Below are positions 1 to 8,351 of a stretch of DNA of 15,660 nt, in pieces; the first letter of the stretch is position 1; every line of letters starts with the position of its first letter. The DNA lies in NCBI GenBank assembly GCA_016206585.1, contig JACQRE010000043.1, forward strand, positions 1 through 15,660, written 5' to 3'. A program made the translations under genes and the position numbers. The stretch is from Candidatus Omnitrophota bacterium. Its GTDB lineage: Bacteria > Omnitrophota > Gorgyraeia > Aquiviventales > Aquiviventaceae. The notes below the pieces were generated by a model. It searched no databases. It worked only from the letters and a program-made list of their open reading frames with translations, and was not told the DNA's origin.

Positions 1-1
1 G

Positions 2-1537
2 GCCTACGGCGGGCTGGGGCTGTCGCTGACCAACTATAACCGCGTCATCACCCTGCTGGGCAGCTACTGCGGCTCCACGACGGTGTGGCTCAGCGCCCAT
101 CAGAGCATCGGAGCCCCCCAGCCGCTCATGCTCTTCGGCACCGAGGAGCAGAAGCGCCGCTACCTGCCGAAGCTGGCCCAGGGCACCATCTCCGCCTTCG
201 CGCTGACCGAACCGGACGCCGGCTCGGATCCCGCCAACATGACGACGACCGCCACGTTGGCCGACGGCGGGGAGTCGTACGTCCTCAACGGCGAGAAGCT
301 CTGGTGCACCAACGGCCCCGTCGCCGAGGTCATCGTGGTCATGGCCAGGACGCCGTCGGTGACGGTGGCGGGGCGCGAGCGCAAACAGATCACCGCATTC
401 ATCGTCGAGCGCTCGATGCCGGGTGTTGCGGTCGTGCACCGCTGCGAGTTCATGGGGTTGAAGGGGATTCAGAACGGCGTCCTGCGCTTCACCAACGTGC
501 GCGTGCCGAAGGCCAACATCGTCTGGGGGCCCGGGTTGGGGTTGAAGCTCGCCCTGATCACGCTGAACGCCGGACGGATGGCCATCCCGGCTGGCTGCGT
601 GGGGACGGCCAAGCGATGCCTGCAGATCACGCGCCAGTGGGCCAAGGAGCGCAAGCAGTGGGGGAGCGCCATCGGCAAGCACGAGGCGGTGGCGGTCAAG
701 ATCGGCGAGATGGCCGCGACCACCTTCGCGATGGATGCGATGGTGTGGCTCGCCTCAGCGCTCGTCGACCGCAAGACGGTGGACATCCGCCTCGAGGCGG
801 CCATGGCCAAGCTGTTCTGCTCGGAGGCGTGCTGGCGCATCGTCGATGATACCGTCCAGATCCGGGGCGGGCGCGGGTATGAGACGGCGCGCTCCCTGCG
901 CGGTCGCGGGGAAGCGGCGATACCGGTTGAGCGGATCATGCGCGATGCCCGCATCAACCTCATCATCGAGGGGACGAGCCAGATCATGCGCCTCTTCATC
1001 GCGCGGGAAGCGCTCGACGCCCACATGCGACTGGTTCAGCGGCTGCTGGATCCGCGCACGCCGGTCGGGAGCAAGCTGGGGGCTTCGGCCAAGGTGTTCG
1101 GCTACTACGCCGTGTGGTATCCCAGCCAATGGCTCGCCTGGACCTGGTGGCCCCGTCACGCGGCGGCCGGACGGCTGGCCGGCCATCTGCGGTTCATCGA
1201 GCGGACGAGCCGCCGGCTGGCGCGCGCGTTGTTCCATGGCGCGGCGCGCCATCAGACCCGGCTGGCGTACCGGCAGCAGCTGCTTGGCCGGCTCGTGGAC
1301 GTCGGCGCGGATGTGTTCGCGATGATGGCGGCCTGTTCCAAGGCCCGGGCGATGGTACGCTTGCAGCCCTCCGAGCAGAGCCCGGTCGAGCTCGCCGACC
1401 TGTTCTGCCGCCTGGCGCGCCGCCGGATCGTGGCGGCGATGCGCAGCCTCCATCAGAACGACGACCGTCCCTGCACACGGGCCGCGCAGGACGCTCTGGC
1501 CGGACGGTTCACGTGGCTCGAAGACGGCATTCTCTGA
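2..1537 (+). CDS. Acyl-CoA dehydrogenase, VLCAD-like (5' end outside window)
   Basis: This is an FAD-dependent acyl-CoA dehydrogenase, the enzyme that makes the first double bond in fatty-acid beta-oxidation. The frame is open from base 2 with no plausible start in the window. It begins inside the N-terminal helical domain (YGGLGLS), so the true start lies upstream; a GTG at 83 is internal. Visible family segments are AHQSIG, the FTEEQKRRYLPKL-like helix, the flavin/substrate strand FALTEPDAGSD, and RDARINLIIEGTSQIMRL near the end of the catalytic core. The Glu of IIEGTS (codon at 968-970) is in the catalytic-base position. About 180 residues follow the core, including LFHGAARHQ, VFAMMAACSKA and LADLFCRLA. 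That layout matches the C-terminal helical domain of mitochondrial VLCAD/ACAD9, which binds membranes, rather than short- or medium-chain enzymes. I infer a long-chain substrate. The next gene, the acyl-CoA ligase, starts 11 bases later and would supply it. No other family fits better. Confidence 0.93.
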   Translation, partial: AYGGLGLSLTNYNRVITLLGSYCGSTTVWLSAHQSIGAPQPLMLFGTEEQKRRYLPKLAQGTISAFALTEPDAGSDPANMTTTATLADGGESYVLNGEKLWCTNGPVAEVIVVMARTPSVTVAGRERKQITAFIVERSMPGVAVVHRCEFMGLKGIQNGVLRFTNVRVPKANIVWGPGLGLKLALITLNAGRMAIPAGCVGTAKRCLQITRQWAKERKQWGSAIGKHEAVAVKIGEMAATTFAMDAMVWLASALVDRKTVDIRLEAAMAKLFCSEACWRIVDDTVQIRGGRGYETARSLRGRGEAAIPVERIMRDARINLIIEGTSQIMRLFIAREALDAHMRLVQRLLDPRTPVGSKLGASAKVFGYYAVWYPSQWLAWTWWPRHAAAGRLAGHLRFIERTSRRLARALFHGAARHQTRLAYRQQLLGRLVDVGADVFAMMAACSKARAMVRLQPSEQSPVELADLFCRLARRRIVAAMRSLHQNDDRPCTRAAQDALAGRFTWLEDGIL

Positions 1538-1548
1538 CCGACACCGGG

Positions 1549-3336
1549 ATGACGGAGACCATCCCCGCGCTGTTCGCCCGCCAAGCCCGCTCGCTCGCCG
1601 GCCGCACGCTCTTCCTGGTCAAGCGCGAGGGGGCCTACCAGCCGATCACGTGGCAGCAGGCCGCCGAAGACGTCACCGCCCTCCGGACCTTCTTGTTGGG
1701 CCAGCAGGTCAATCCCGGCGACCGGGTGATCCTGTTCTCCGAGAACCGTCCCGAGTGGGGTGTTGCGGATCTCGCCATCCAGTCCGTCGGCGCCTGGACG
1801 GTGCCGATCTATCCCACCCTGACGGAGCCGGATCTCCGGACGATCTGCCGGGATTGCCGGCCGGTGGCCTGTGTGGCGTCCACCTCGGATCAGGCCACCC
1901 TCCTGGTCGAGATCGGCCGGACCCTTCCCTCCATCCGCACGATCATCGTGATCCAGCCCACCCAGCAGCACCATGCCCATGTCGTGGCCTGGGCCGAGGC
2001 GCTCGCGCAGGGCAGGGAGCTGGAGCCCAAGCTGCACGACTTCACCGAGCACCGGATGGCGCAGCTGCAGCCGGACGACACCGCCACGCTCATCTACACC
2101 TCGGGGACGACCGGCGAGCCCAAGGGGGTCATGCTCTCCCACCGGAACTTCCTGTCCAACGTGCAGGCGTCGCTCGAGGTCATTCCGATCACCGGGCGCG
2201 ACCGGCACCTGTCGTTCCTGCCGCTGTGCCACGTCTTCGAGCGGATGGCCGGATGGTACCTCCTGCTCTCCGTCGGCGGCTCCATCGCCTACGCCGAGAA
2301 CATGGACACGATCCCCCAGAACATGTTGGAGGTCCATCCGACGATCATGCTGGGCGTGCCGCGGTTCTTCGAGAAGCTGTACGCCCGCATCCAGGACAGC
2401 CTGCAGCAGGCGCCGCCGCTGAAGCGGCGGCTCGCCGCCTGGGCGTTGGGCGTCGGCCGCACGCGGATGGCGCGGCAGCTCGACGGCCGCCCCCTGTCGC
2501 CGGTGCTGGCACTTCAACACCTGCTGGCCCGTCTCCTGGTCCTGCGGAAGTTCCACGCCCGGCTGGGAGGGCGGCTGCGGTTTTTCGTCTCAGGCAGCGC
2601 GCCGCTGTCCCGGGACATTGCAGAGTTCTTCTACAGCGCCGGCGTGACGATCCTGGAAGGCTACGGGTTGACGGAGACCTCGCCAGTCATCGCCGTGAAC
2701 CGCCTGCCGGTGCCACGGTTCGGCAGCGTGGGACAGCCGCTGCCCGGCGTGGAGGTCAAGATCGCCGAGGACGGCGAGATTCTCACGCGCGGCCCGCACA
2801 TCATGCAGGGCTACTATCAGAAGCCGGAGGCGACCGCCGCGGTCCTGGAGGGCGGCTGGCTTCACACGGGGGACATCGGGCATCTCGACCCCGCCGGGTG
2901 CCTGGTCATTACCGACCGCAAGAAGGATCTGATCAAGACGGCGGGCGGGAAGTTCGTCGCGCCGCAGAAGCTGGAGAACCTGTTCGTCAGCGATCCGCAC
3001 ATCAGCCAGGCCTTCGTCTTCGGCGACAAGCGGCCCTACTGCGTCGCACTCATCGTCCCGCAGGCCGAGCGGCTGCGCCGCTACGCCGGGGAGCAGGGCA
3101 TCCCCGGGCACGGCCTGCATGAACTGGTCCACGAGCCGCGCATCATCGAGTTCTACTGGAACCTGGTCCAGGACAAGCAGCGTCACCTCGCCGGGTTCGA
3201 GCAGGTGAAGAAGATCACCCTGCTGGACCAGGAGTTCTCGCAGGCCGCCGGAGAGCTGACGCCGACGCTCAAGGCGAAGCGAAGCATCATCGCCCAGCGC
3301 TACGCCGGCGTCCTGGATCGTCTGTACAGCTCATGA
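1549..3336 (+). CDS. Long-chain fatty-acid--CoA ligase (AMP-forming)
   Basis: A 595-residue member of the ANL adenylate-forming superfamily. It activates free fatty acids with ATP to acyl-AMP and then acyl-CoA, probably at the inner face of the membrane. The P-loop-like motif YTSGTTGEPKG is at residues 183-193, the adenine-binding YGLTETSP at 372-379, HTGDIG and TDRKKDLIKTAGGK follow, and the C-terminal TPTLKAKR carries the expected catalytic lysine. The length and the FVAPQKLEN segment fit the bacterial long-chain (FadD15-like) branch. The start ATG at 1549 begins MTETIPALFARQ, a normal family N-terminus; the frame stays open further upstream, but that sequence lies over the dehydrogenase gene and looks unrelated. 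The ribosome site before it (ccggg) is weak, as expected for a coupled gene 11 bases after the previous stop. Its TGA overlaps the lipase ATG by four bases. Chain-length specificity is inferred from similarity and context only. Confidence 0.94.
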   Translation: MTETIPALFARQARSLAGRTLFLVKREGAYQPITWQQAAEDVTALRTFLLGQQVNPGDRVILFSENRPEWGVADLAIQSVGAWTVPIYPTLTEPDLRTICRDCRPVACVASTSDQATLLVEIGRTLPSIRTIIVIQPTQQHHAHVVAWAEALAQGRELEPKLHDFTEHRMAQLQPDDTATLIYTSGTTGEPKGVMLSHRNFLSNVQASLEVIPITGRDRHLSFLPLCHVFERMAGWYLLLSVGGSIAYAENMDTIPQNMLEVHPTIMLGVPRFFEKLYARIQDSLQQAPPLKRRLAAWALGVGRTRMARQLDGRPLSPVLALQHLLARLLVLRKFHARLGGRLRFFVSGSAPLSRDIAEFFYSAGVTILEGYGLTETSPVIAVNRLPVPRFGSVGQPLPGVEVKIAEDGEILTRGPHIMQGYYQKPEATAAVLEGGWLHTGDIGHLDPAGCLVITDRKKDLIKTAGGKFVAPQKLENLFVSDPHISQAFVFGDKRPYCVALIVPQAERLRRYAGEQGIPGHGLHELVHEPRIIEFYWNLVQDKQRHLAGFEQVKKITLLDQEFSQAAGELTPTLKAKRSIIAQRYAGVLDRLYSS

Positions 3337-4178
3337 GCCATGTGGCCGTGCGCGAGGACTCGTGGGTCGACCCCGGGTCCGGCCGGCGGATCGCCTACCA
3401 GGTGTGGCGGCCGGAGGTCGTGCGCGCCCTGACGGTCATCGTGCACGGGTTCGGCGAGCACGGCGGCCGGTACCGGGCATTCGCCGAGCGGCTGGCCCAG
3501 CAGGGCCTCGCGGTGGCCGTGCCGGATCTCTGGGGCCACGGCCGGTCTGACGGGCGGCGCGGCGACCTCCAGCAGCTCCAGGAGTGCGTCAACGCGCTCC
3601 GGACGCTCACCGAGACGGTGTGGCTGCCGGAGACCGGGTTGCGCCGCTATGCGCTCTTCGGCCACAGCTTCGGCGGGCTGATGGCCATCAGTTGGGCGCT
3701 GTCGGCCTCTCCGCATCTGTCCCGCCTCATTGCCCAATCCCCGCTGCTGGAAGCGGGTTTCCCGATCCCGCAATGGAAAATCACCGCAGCACTCTGGCTG
3801 GCCGCGCGCTGGCCCACCGCGCCGTTTTCCATGAATCTGGACCTCCGCAAGTTAAGCCGCGATCCGGAGGTGATCCGGGCCTATCGGCACGATCCGCTGG
3901 TGCACAACCGGATGACCGCCGGCACCTACCGCGCCGTGGTGGCGTTGCGCGACGAGGTGCTCGCGCGTGCTAGCGAGGTGCGCGTGCCGGTCCTGCTCCT
4001 GTGCGGGACGGCCGACCGCATCATCTCCGTCGCTGCGGCACGGCTGTGGTACTCGCGGGTACGCAGCGAGAAGCGGCGCATCCTCTTTTCCGGCTGCTTC
4101 CATGAGCTCCACCATGAGCTAGCACAGGACGAGGTGTTGCGGTTGGTCGTCAAGTGGGCGACGGCTGATGTCGTGTAG
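3333..4178 (+). CDS. Alpha/beta hydrolase, monoacylglycerol lipase / lysophospholipase family
   Basis: A 281-residue serine hydrolase of the monoglyceride lipase type (PldB/YtpA-like, Hydrolase_4). Seen in the sequence are the oxyanion-hole motif HGFGEHGGRY, VPDLWGHGRSDG, the nucleophile elbow GHSFGG with Ser112, the acid in GTADRI at Asp228, and the base in GCFHELHHE at His257. The HELHxE ending around the histidine is typical of monoacylglycerol lipases. There is no signal peptide, so it probably acts in the cytoplasm or at the inner membrane, freeing fatty acids from monoglycerides or lysophospholipids. The ATG at 3333 overlaps the stop of the acyl-CoA ligase (ATGA), which points to coupled translation. 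The three genes in order would take a glyceride to enoyl-CoA. The substrate is not provable from sequence; a lysophospholipase or other esterase is the main alternative. Confidence 0.92.
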   Translation: MSHVAVREDSWVDPGSGRRIAYQVWRPEVVRALTVIVHGFGEHGGRYRAFAERLAQQGLAVAVPDLWGHGRSDGRRGDLQQLQECVNALRTLTETVWLPETGLRRYALFGHSFGGLMAISWALSASPHLSRLIAQSPLLEAGFPIPQWKITAALWLAARWPTAPFSMNLDLRKLSRDPEVIRAYRHDPLVHNRMTAGTYRAVVALRDEVLARASEVRVPVLLLCGTADRIISVAAARLWYSRVRSEKRRILFSGCFHELHHELAQDEVLRLVVKWATADVV

Positions 4179-5415
4179 GGGTGTCCGCAACCTCGTGGCG
4201 GCGTTGAGCCTGATGGTCGCCGTCGCGTCTCCCGGCGTGGCTGAGGAGGCCGCCGACTGGCCCAAGGTCATCGCCCAACTGCAGCAACACCTGTACCGCG
4301 CGCCGAATCATGAGGAGGCGCGCCGTCAGCTCGCGATTGCCTACAACAACTACGGCGTGCAGCTCGGAGAAGCAGGCCGGTGGGATCTGGCGGTCTCCCA
4401 GTTCCAGGAGGCGATCCGGCTGGATGGGGCGAACGAATCGCTGAGGCACAACTTCGCCAACATCCGGCTCCGGCAAGCGTACGACGCGTACCAGCGCCAT
4501 CAGACCGCGGAGGCGATCCAGGCGTTGGACCACGTGGTCGCCTTGAACCCTGAGCTGGCTCAGGCGTACATCCTGCGCGGCCGCATCGAGTACGATCGGC
4601 AAAAGCTCAAGGAGGCGAAGGCCGCCTGGCAGCGTGCGCTGGAGCTGGATCCTGCGCAGACCGACGTGGCGCGGCAGCTGGAGCAGCTCAACCAGGAGCT
4701 GCCGGTCGAATCGGACTTTGAGCGGCTGTCACAGGCCCACTTCGACATCCGCTACGAAGAGCGGGTGGAGCAGCCGGTGTGGTACGATCTCCGCGATGTG
4801 CTCTTCGAGGCCCGGCGGCTCGTCGGCTCGGATTTTGCCTATTGGCCTGACCACAAGCTCGTCGTGCTGGTGTATCGCGCGGACAGCTTCAGGAAGCTGC
4901 GCCAGGAAACGCCGGAGTGGGTCGCAGGCCAATTTGATGGGAAGATCCGGGTGTCTCTGCCCAGCGTCCAGCGCGATGAAGCCTGGGTCCGGAACAGCCT
5001 GTTCCACGAGTACACCCACGCCCTCATCCATGACCTCAGCCATGGGCGATGCCCGACATGGCTCAACGAAGGGCTGGCCGAATATCAGGGCCGAACCCAG
5101 GCACCCGGCTCGCTCGCGCTGCTGACGAAGGCGTATGAGACCCAGCAGCTGGTGCCGTGGCCGCAGCTCTCCGATCAGTTGACGATGGCGCGGCCCACGG
5201 AGCAGGTGGGTCTGGGCTACGAGCAGTCGTACAGCATCGTGGCGTATCTGGCCCAGCGCTACGGCTTCTGGCGGTTCCGGCGCCTGCTCAAGGCGATCGA
5301 CGGCGGCGCGGCGTGGCCCGACGCGATGGAGAGCGAATACCACCTCAAGCTATCCCATCTGGAAGAGGATTGGCGCGAGTGGCTGCCCGAGTTGCTCCGC
5401 GGCGTGACTCGCTGA
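4168..5415 (+). CDS. Secreted TPR protein with peptidase MA-type zinc protease domain
   Basis: A 415-residue protein with three parts. Residues 1-25 form a Sec signal peptide: charged start, hydrophobic LVAALSLMVAVA, and a likely cut at GVA|EE. Residues about 30-175 are TPR repeats (for example NNYGVQLGEAGRWDLAVSQF, and AYILRGRIEYDRQKLKEAK followed by ALELDP). Residues about 185-410 form a gluzincin-type metallopeptidase with HEYTH at 280-284 and NEGLAEY at 300-306; His280, His284 and Glu301 are the predicted zinc ligands and Glu281 the catalytic acid. This matches the peptidase MA family. It should be periplasmic or outer-surface. The ATG at 4168 overlaps the lipase stop by 11 bases and is the only start that gives a complete signal peptide. 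Sites before it are weak. The natural substrate is unknown, and its place among lipid genes is unexplained. The metalloprotease assignment is firm; the role is not. Confidence 0.9.
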   Translation: MSCRGVRNLVAALSLMVAVASPGVAEEAADWPKVIAQLQQHLYRAPNHEEARRQLAIAYNNYGVQLGEAGRWDLAVSQFQEAIRLDGANESLRHNFANIRLRQAYDAYQRHQTAEAIQALDHVVALNPELAQAYILRGRIEYDRQKLKEAKAAWQRALELDPAQTDVARQLEQLNQELPVESDFERLSQAHFDIRYEERVEQPVWYDLRDVLFEARRLVGSDFAYWPDHKLVVLVYRADSFRKLRQETPEWVAGQFDGKIRVSLPSVQRDEAWVRNSLFHEYTHALIHDLSHGRCPTWLNEGLAEYQGRTQAPGSLALLTKAYETQQLVPWPQLSDQLTMARPTEQVGLGYEQSYSIVAYLAQRYGFWRFRRLLKAIDGGAAWPDAMESEYHLKLSHLEEDWREWLPELLRGVTR

Positions 5416-5418
5416 CCG

Positions 5419-6615
5419 ATGAGACACGTCCTCGCTTGGGCGCTGTTTGATCTCGCCAACACCTTCTTCGCGGTCGCGATGCTGTCGTTCTACTTCCCCC
5501 TTTGGGTCGTGGAGGATGGGGGAGGGAAGGAGCTGCACTTCAGCATCGCGCTGGGCGCCTCGATGGTGTGCGTGGCCCTCCTGATGCCGTTCTGCGGTGC
5601 CGTTTCCGATGCGGCGGGCGAGCGGATGCGGTTTCTGCGCTGGACAACCTACGGGTGTGCGGTCCTGACGCTGCTCATTGGATTGACCGATCACCTGTGG
5701 GTGGCGCTGGCCCTCTTCGGCGCGGCCAATGTCTGCTATCAGCTCGGCACGGTGTTCTACGATGCGCTGCTCTGGCGGGTGGCCGCTCCGGAGACGCTCG
5801 GGCAGACCTCGGGTTTCGGCGCCGCCTTCGGCTATCTGGGGAGCGCGCTCGGCCTGCTCCTGCTGTGGCCCTTTGTGCAGGCCGGCGGCCACCAGGCCGC
5901 GTTCATGCCGTCCGCCGGCTTCTTTCTCCTCTTCGCGCTGCCCAGTTTCCTGCTCATCCGCGACGCCGCCCCCCCGACCGGCCGGATCGCATGGCTCGCG
6001 GTGATCCGGTCGGCTGCGCTGCGCCTGGCCATGACGGTGCGCTCCGCCCGGTCGTTCGTCGGCCTGTGGCGGTACTTCTGGGCGGCGTTCTTCAGCCTCA
6101 ACGCCATCAACACCGTGCTGGTCTTCATGGCGGTCTACACGAGGAAGGTGCTCGGGTTCACCCACCTGGAGATCATCCGCTTCTTCGTGGTCAGCCAGTG
6201 CTTCGCCATCGCCGGCTCGCTCGTGTTCGGACGGCTCGTGCCCCATCTGGGCGCGAAGCGGACGCTCGGATGGATCTGGACCGGCTGGATGTTCGCCCTC
6301 GGCCTGCTCGCGGCGAATCCGGCCTCGTGGTGGCTCTGGATCGCCGGGCCGATCATCGGCTTCTGCCTCGGCTCCACCTGGGCGACGTCGCGGGTGCTCG
6401 TGATCGAGCTCTCCCCGAAGGACCAGCTGGCGGAGATGCTCGGGCTGGCCGGCCTCTTCGCCAGAGCCTCCTCCATCTTCGGTCCGCTGGTCTGGGGGCT
6501 CCTCGTGTCCGATCCGTCGCGCTACCGCCAGGCGGTGCTCTCGCTGGTGGTGCTGCTTGGCATCGGCGTCTGGCTGCTCCGGCGGGTGCCGGACCCGGCG
6601 CAGGTGGTGGGATGA
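5419..6615 (+). CDS. MFS transporter, UMF1 / Atg22-like family
   Basis: A 398-residue integral membrane protein, strongly hydrophobic along its length with an estimated 11-12 transmembrane helices. Family marks are AWALFDLANTFF at 6-17, the cytoplasmic-loop motif PFCGAVSDAAGER at 57-69, FYDALL at 113-118 and SGFGAAFGYLGSALG at 131-145. These FYDALL and GYxGS signatures are typical of the UMF1 (Atg22-like) branch of the major facilitator superfamily. In yeast, Atg22 exports amino acids from the vacuole; the bacterial substrates are mostly unknown, so I make no substrate call. It begins three bases after the peptidase stop, with no clear ribosome site, and its TGA overlaps the PolX ATG by four bases. 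Sitting directly after a secreted protease, it could handle degradation products, but this is only a guess from position. Confidence 0.88.
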   Translation: MRHVLAWALFDLANTFFAVAMLSFYFPLWVVEDGGGKELHFSIALGASMVCVALLMPFCGAVSDAAGERMRFLRWTTYGCAVLTLLIGLTDHLWVALALFGAANVCYQLGTVFYDALLWRVAAPETLGQTSGFGAAFGYLGSALGLLLLWPFVQAGGHQAAFMPSAGFFLLFALPSFLLIRDAAPPTGRIAWLAVIRSAALRLAMTVRSARSFVGLWRYFWAAFFSLNAINTVLVFMAVYTRKVLGFTHLEIIRFFVVSQCFAIAGSLVFGRLVPHLGAKRTLGWIWTGWMFALGLLAANPASWWLWIAGPIIGFCLGSTWATSRVLVIELSPKDQLAEMLGLAGLFARASSIFGPLVWGLLVSDPSRYRQAVLSLVVLLGIGVWLLRRVPDPAQVVG

Positions 6616-8351
6616 AGCAGCACGAGATCGCCGCCCTGTTCAGCGAGATGGCCGACCTCCTGGAGTACCAGGGCGAGAACCTGTTCCGCATCCGGGCCTA
6701 CCGCCGCGCGGCGCAGAATCTGGAGAGCTTCAGCGGCGATCTGGACCGGGTGAGCGCCGAGGACCGCCTAACGGAGCTCTCGGGCATCGGCGCGGATCTG
6801 GCGAACAAGATCACGGAGTACCTCTCCACCGGCACGATCGCCGCTGTGGAGGCGGTGCGCCGCCGCATCCCGCCGGGCGTCCTGGCGCTGCTTGAGGTGC
6901 CCGGCCTGGGGCCGAAGACCGCCAAGCTGCTCACCGAGCGGTTGCGCATCAAGACGATCGATGAGCTGGAGGACGCCGCCAAGGCGCACCGGCTCAGTCG
7001 GCTGCCGGGCTTCCAGGCCAAGAAGGAAGAGAACATCCTCAAAGGCATCGCCATCGTCAAGCGGGGCCGGGAGCGGATGCATTTGGGCGTGGCGATGCCG
7101 CTGGCGAACGCGCTGATGACATGCCTGGAGCAGACGCCCGCCGTCACACGAATCTCCACCGCCGGCAGCCTGCGCCGCATGCGGGAGACGATCGGCGATC
7201 TGGACTTGCTGGTGGCGTCCAGCCATCCAGCGCGCGTCATGGAAGCCTTCACGCACTCGCCGTTTAGCCAACGGGTGCTGGCCTCGGGGACGACCAAATC
7301 CTCCATCCTCACACCTGAAGGGGTGCAGGTCGATCTGCGGGTGGTAGAGCCGGACAGCTTCGGCGCGGCACTCCAGTACTTCACCGGGTCCAAGGAGCAC
7401 AACGTCCGCGTGCGGGAGCTGGCGGTCCGGCAGGGGTTGAAGGTCAACGAATACGGCGTCTTTCGTGTGAAGACGAACCGGCGGCTGGCGGGCAGGGAAG
7501 AGGCGGACGTCTACAAGACGCTGGGGCTGCCGTGGATCGCTCCGGAATTGCGGGAAGACCAAGGTGAACTGGACGCTGCCAAAGCGGGCCGGCTGCCTCA
7601 GCTGGTCGAGCGCAACGATGTGCGGGGCGATTTCCACATCCACACCGTCTGGTCGGATGGCAGCGACACGCTGGAGGCGATGGCCAAGGCGGGGTCGGCC
7701 CGCGGCTACCAGTACCTGGCGATCTGCGACCATTCGCCTTCGTTGAAAGTGGCCCATGGAATGCCGGTGGCCCGGCTTCGCCAGCAGATGGCGAAGATCC
7801 GGGCGATGAACGCCCGGACCAAAGGGTTTCGCCTGCTCATGGGGGCGGAGGTGGACATCCTGAGCGACGGCTCGATGGACTATCCCGACGCGGTGCTCGC
7901 GGAGCTGGACTTCGTCGTCGGCTCGATTCACACCGGCTTCACGCAGGGGGAAGCCGCGCTCACGCGCCGGCTCATCGCCGCGATGCGCAACCCGTACGTG
8001 ACGCTCATCGCCCATCCCACCGGCCGGCTCATGGGCCAGCGCGAGCCGTACCCCGTGGATCTCGAAGCGGTGTTCAAGGCCGCCCGCGACACCCAGACCG
8101 CCCTGGAAATCAACGCGTATCCCAGGCGGCTGGATCTCTGCGACACCGCCGCCAAGCGGGCCAGGGAAGCCGGTGTCATGCTGGCGGTTTCGACCGATAG
8201 CCACAGCCTGGACCAGCTCGACCAGATGGTGTTCGGGCTGGGCGTCGCGCGCCGGGCCTGGGTGGAGCCCGCCCAACTGCTCAACTGCCTGACGCTGGAT
8301 CGGCTGCTGAAGTGGGTCGCCCGCAAGCGGGCACGAAGCCCCAGCACATGA
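6612..8351 (+). CDS. polX: DNA polymerase/3'-5' exonuclease PolX
   Basis: A 579-residue bacterial family X polymerase used in base-excision gap repair, of normal length. Order of parts: 8-kDa and helix-hairpin-helix DNA-binding domain (residues 1 to about 165, with LSGIGADLANKI and VPGLGPKTAKLL as HhH motifs); the polymerase palm with GSLRRMRETIGDLDLLV giving Asp196 and Asp198, and VQVDLRV giving Asp241 as third metal ligand; then a C-terminal PHP domain from about residue 335. The PHP domain keeps its metal ligands: DFHIHTVWSDG (His342, His344), ICDHS, AEVDI, VGSIH, IAHPTGR and STDSHS. Both polymerase and nuclease sites therefore look intact. The start is ATG 6612, sharing ATGA with the MFS stop; the reading frame is open much further upstream, but that is a shadow over the transporter. 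The stop overlaps the era start in the same ATGA manner. Confidence 0.97.
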   Translation: MKQHEIAALFSEMADLLEYQGENLFRIRAYRRAAQNLESFSGDLDRVSAEDRLTELSGIGADLANKITEYLSTGTIAAVEAVRRRIPPGVLALLEVPGLGPKTAKLLTERLRIKTIDELEDAAKAHRLSRLPGFQAKKEENILKGIAIVKRGRERMHLGVAMPLANALMTCLEQTPAVTRISTAGSLRRMRETIGDLDLLVASSHPARVMEAFTHSPFSQRVLASGTTKSSILTPEGVQVDLRVVEPDSFGAALQYFTGSKEHNVRVRELAVRQGLKVNEYGVFRVKTNRRLAGREEADVYKTLGLPWIAPELREDQGELDAAKAGRLPQLVERNDVRGDFHIHTVWSDGSDTLEAMAKAGSARGYQYLAICDHSPSLKVAHGMPVARLRQQMAKIRAMNARTKGFRLLMGAEVDILSDGSMDYPDAVLAELDFVVGSIHTGFTQGEAALTRRLIAAMRNPYVTLIAHPTGRLMGQREPYPVDLEAVFKAARDTQTALEINAYPRRLDLCDTAAKRAREAGVMLAVSTDSHSLDQLDQMVFGLGVARRAWVEPAQLLNCLTLDRLLKWVARKRARSPST

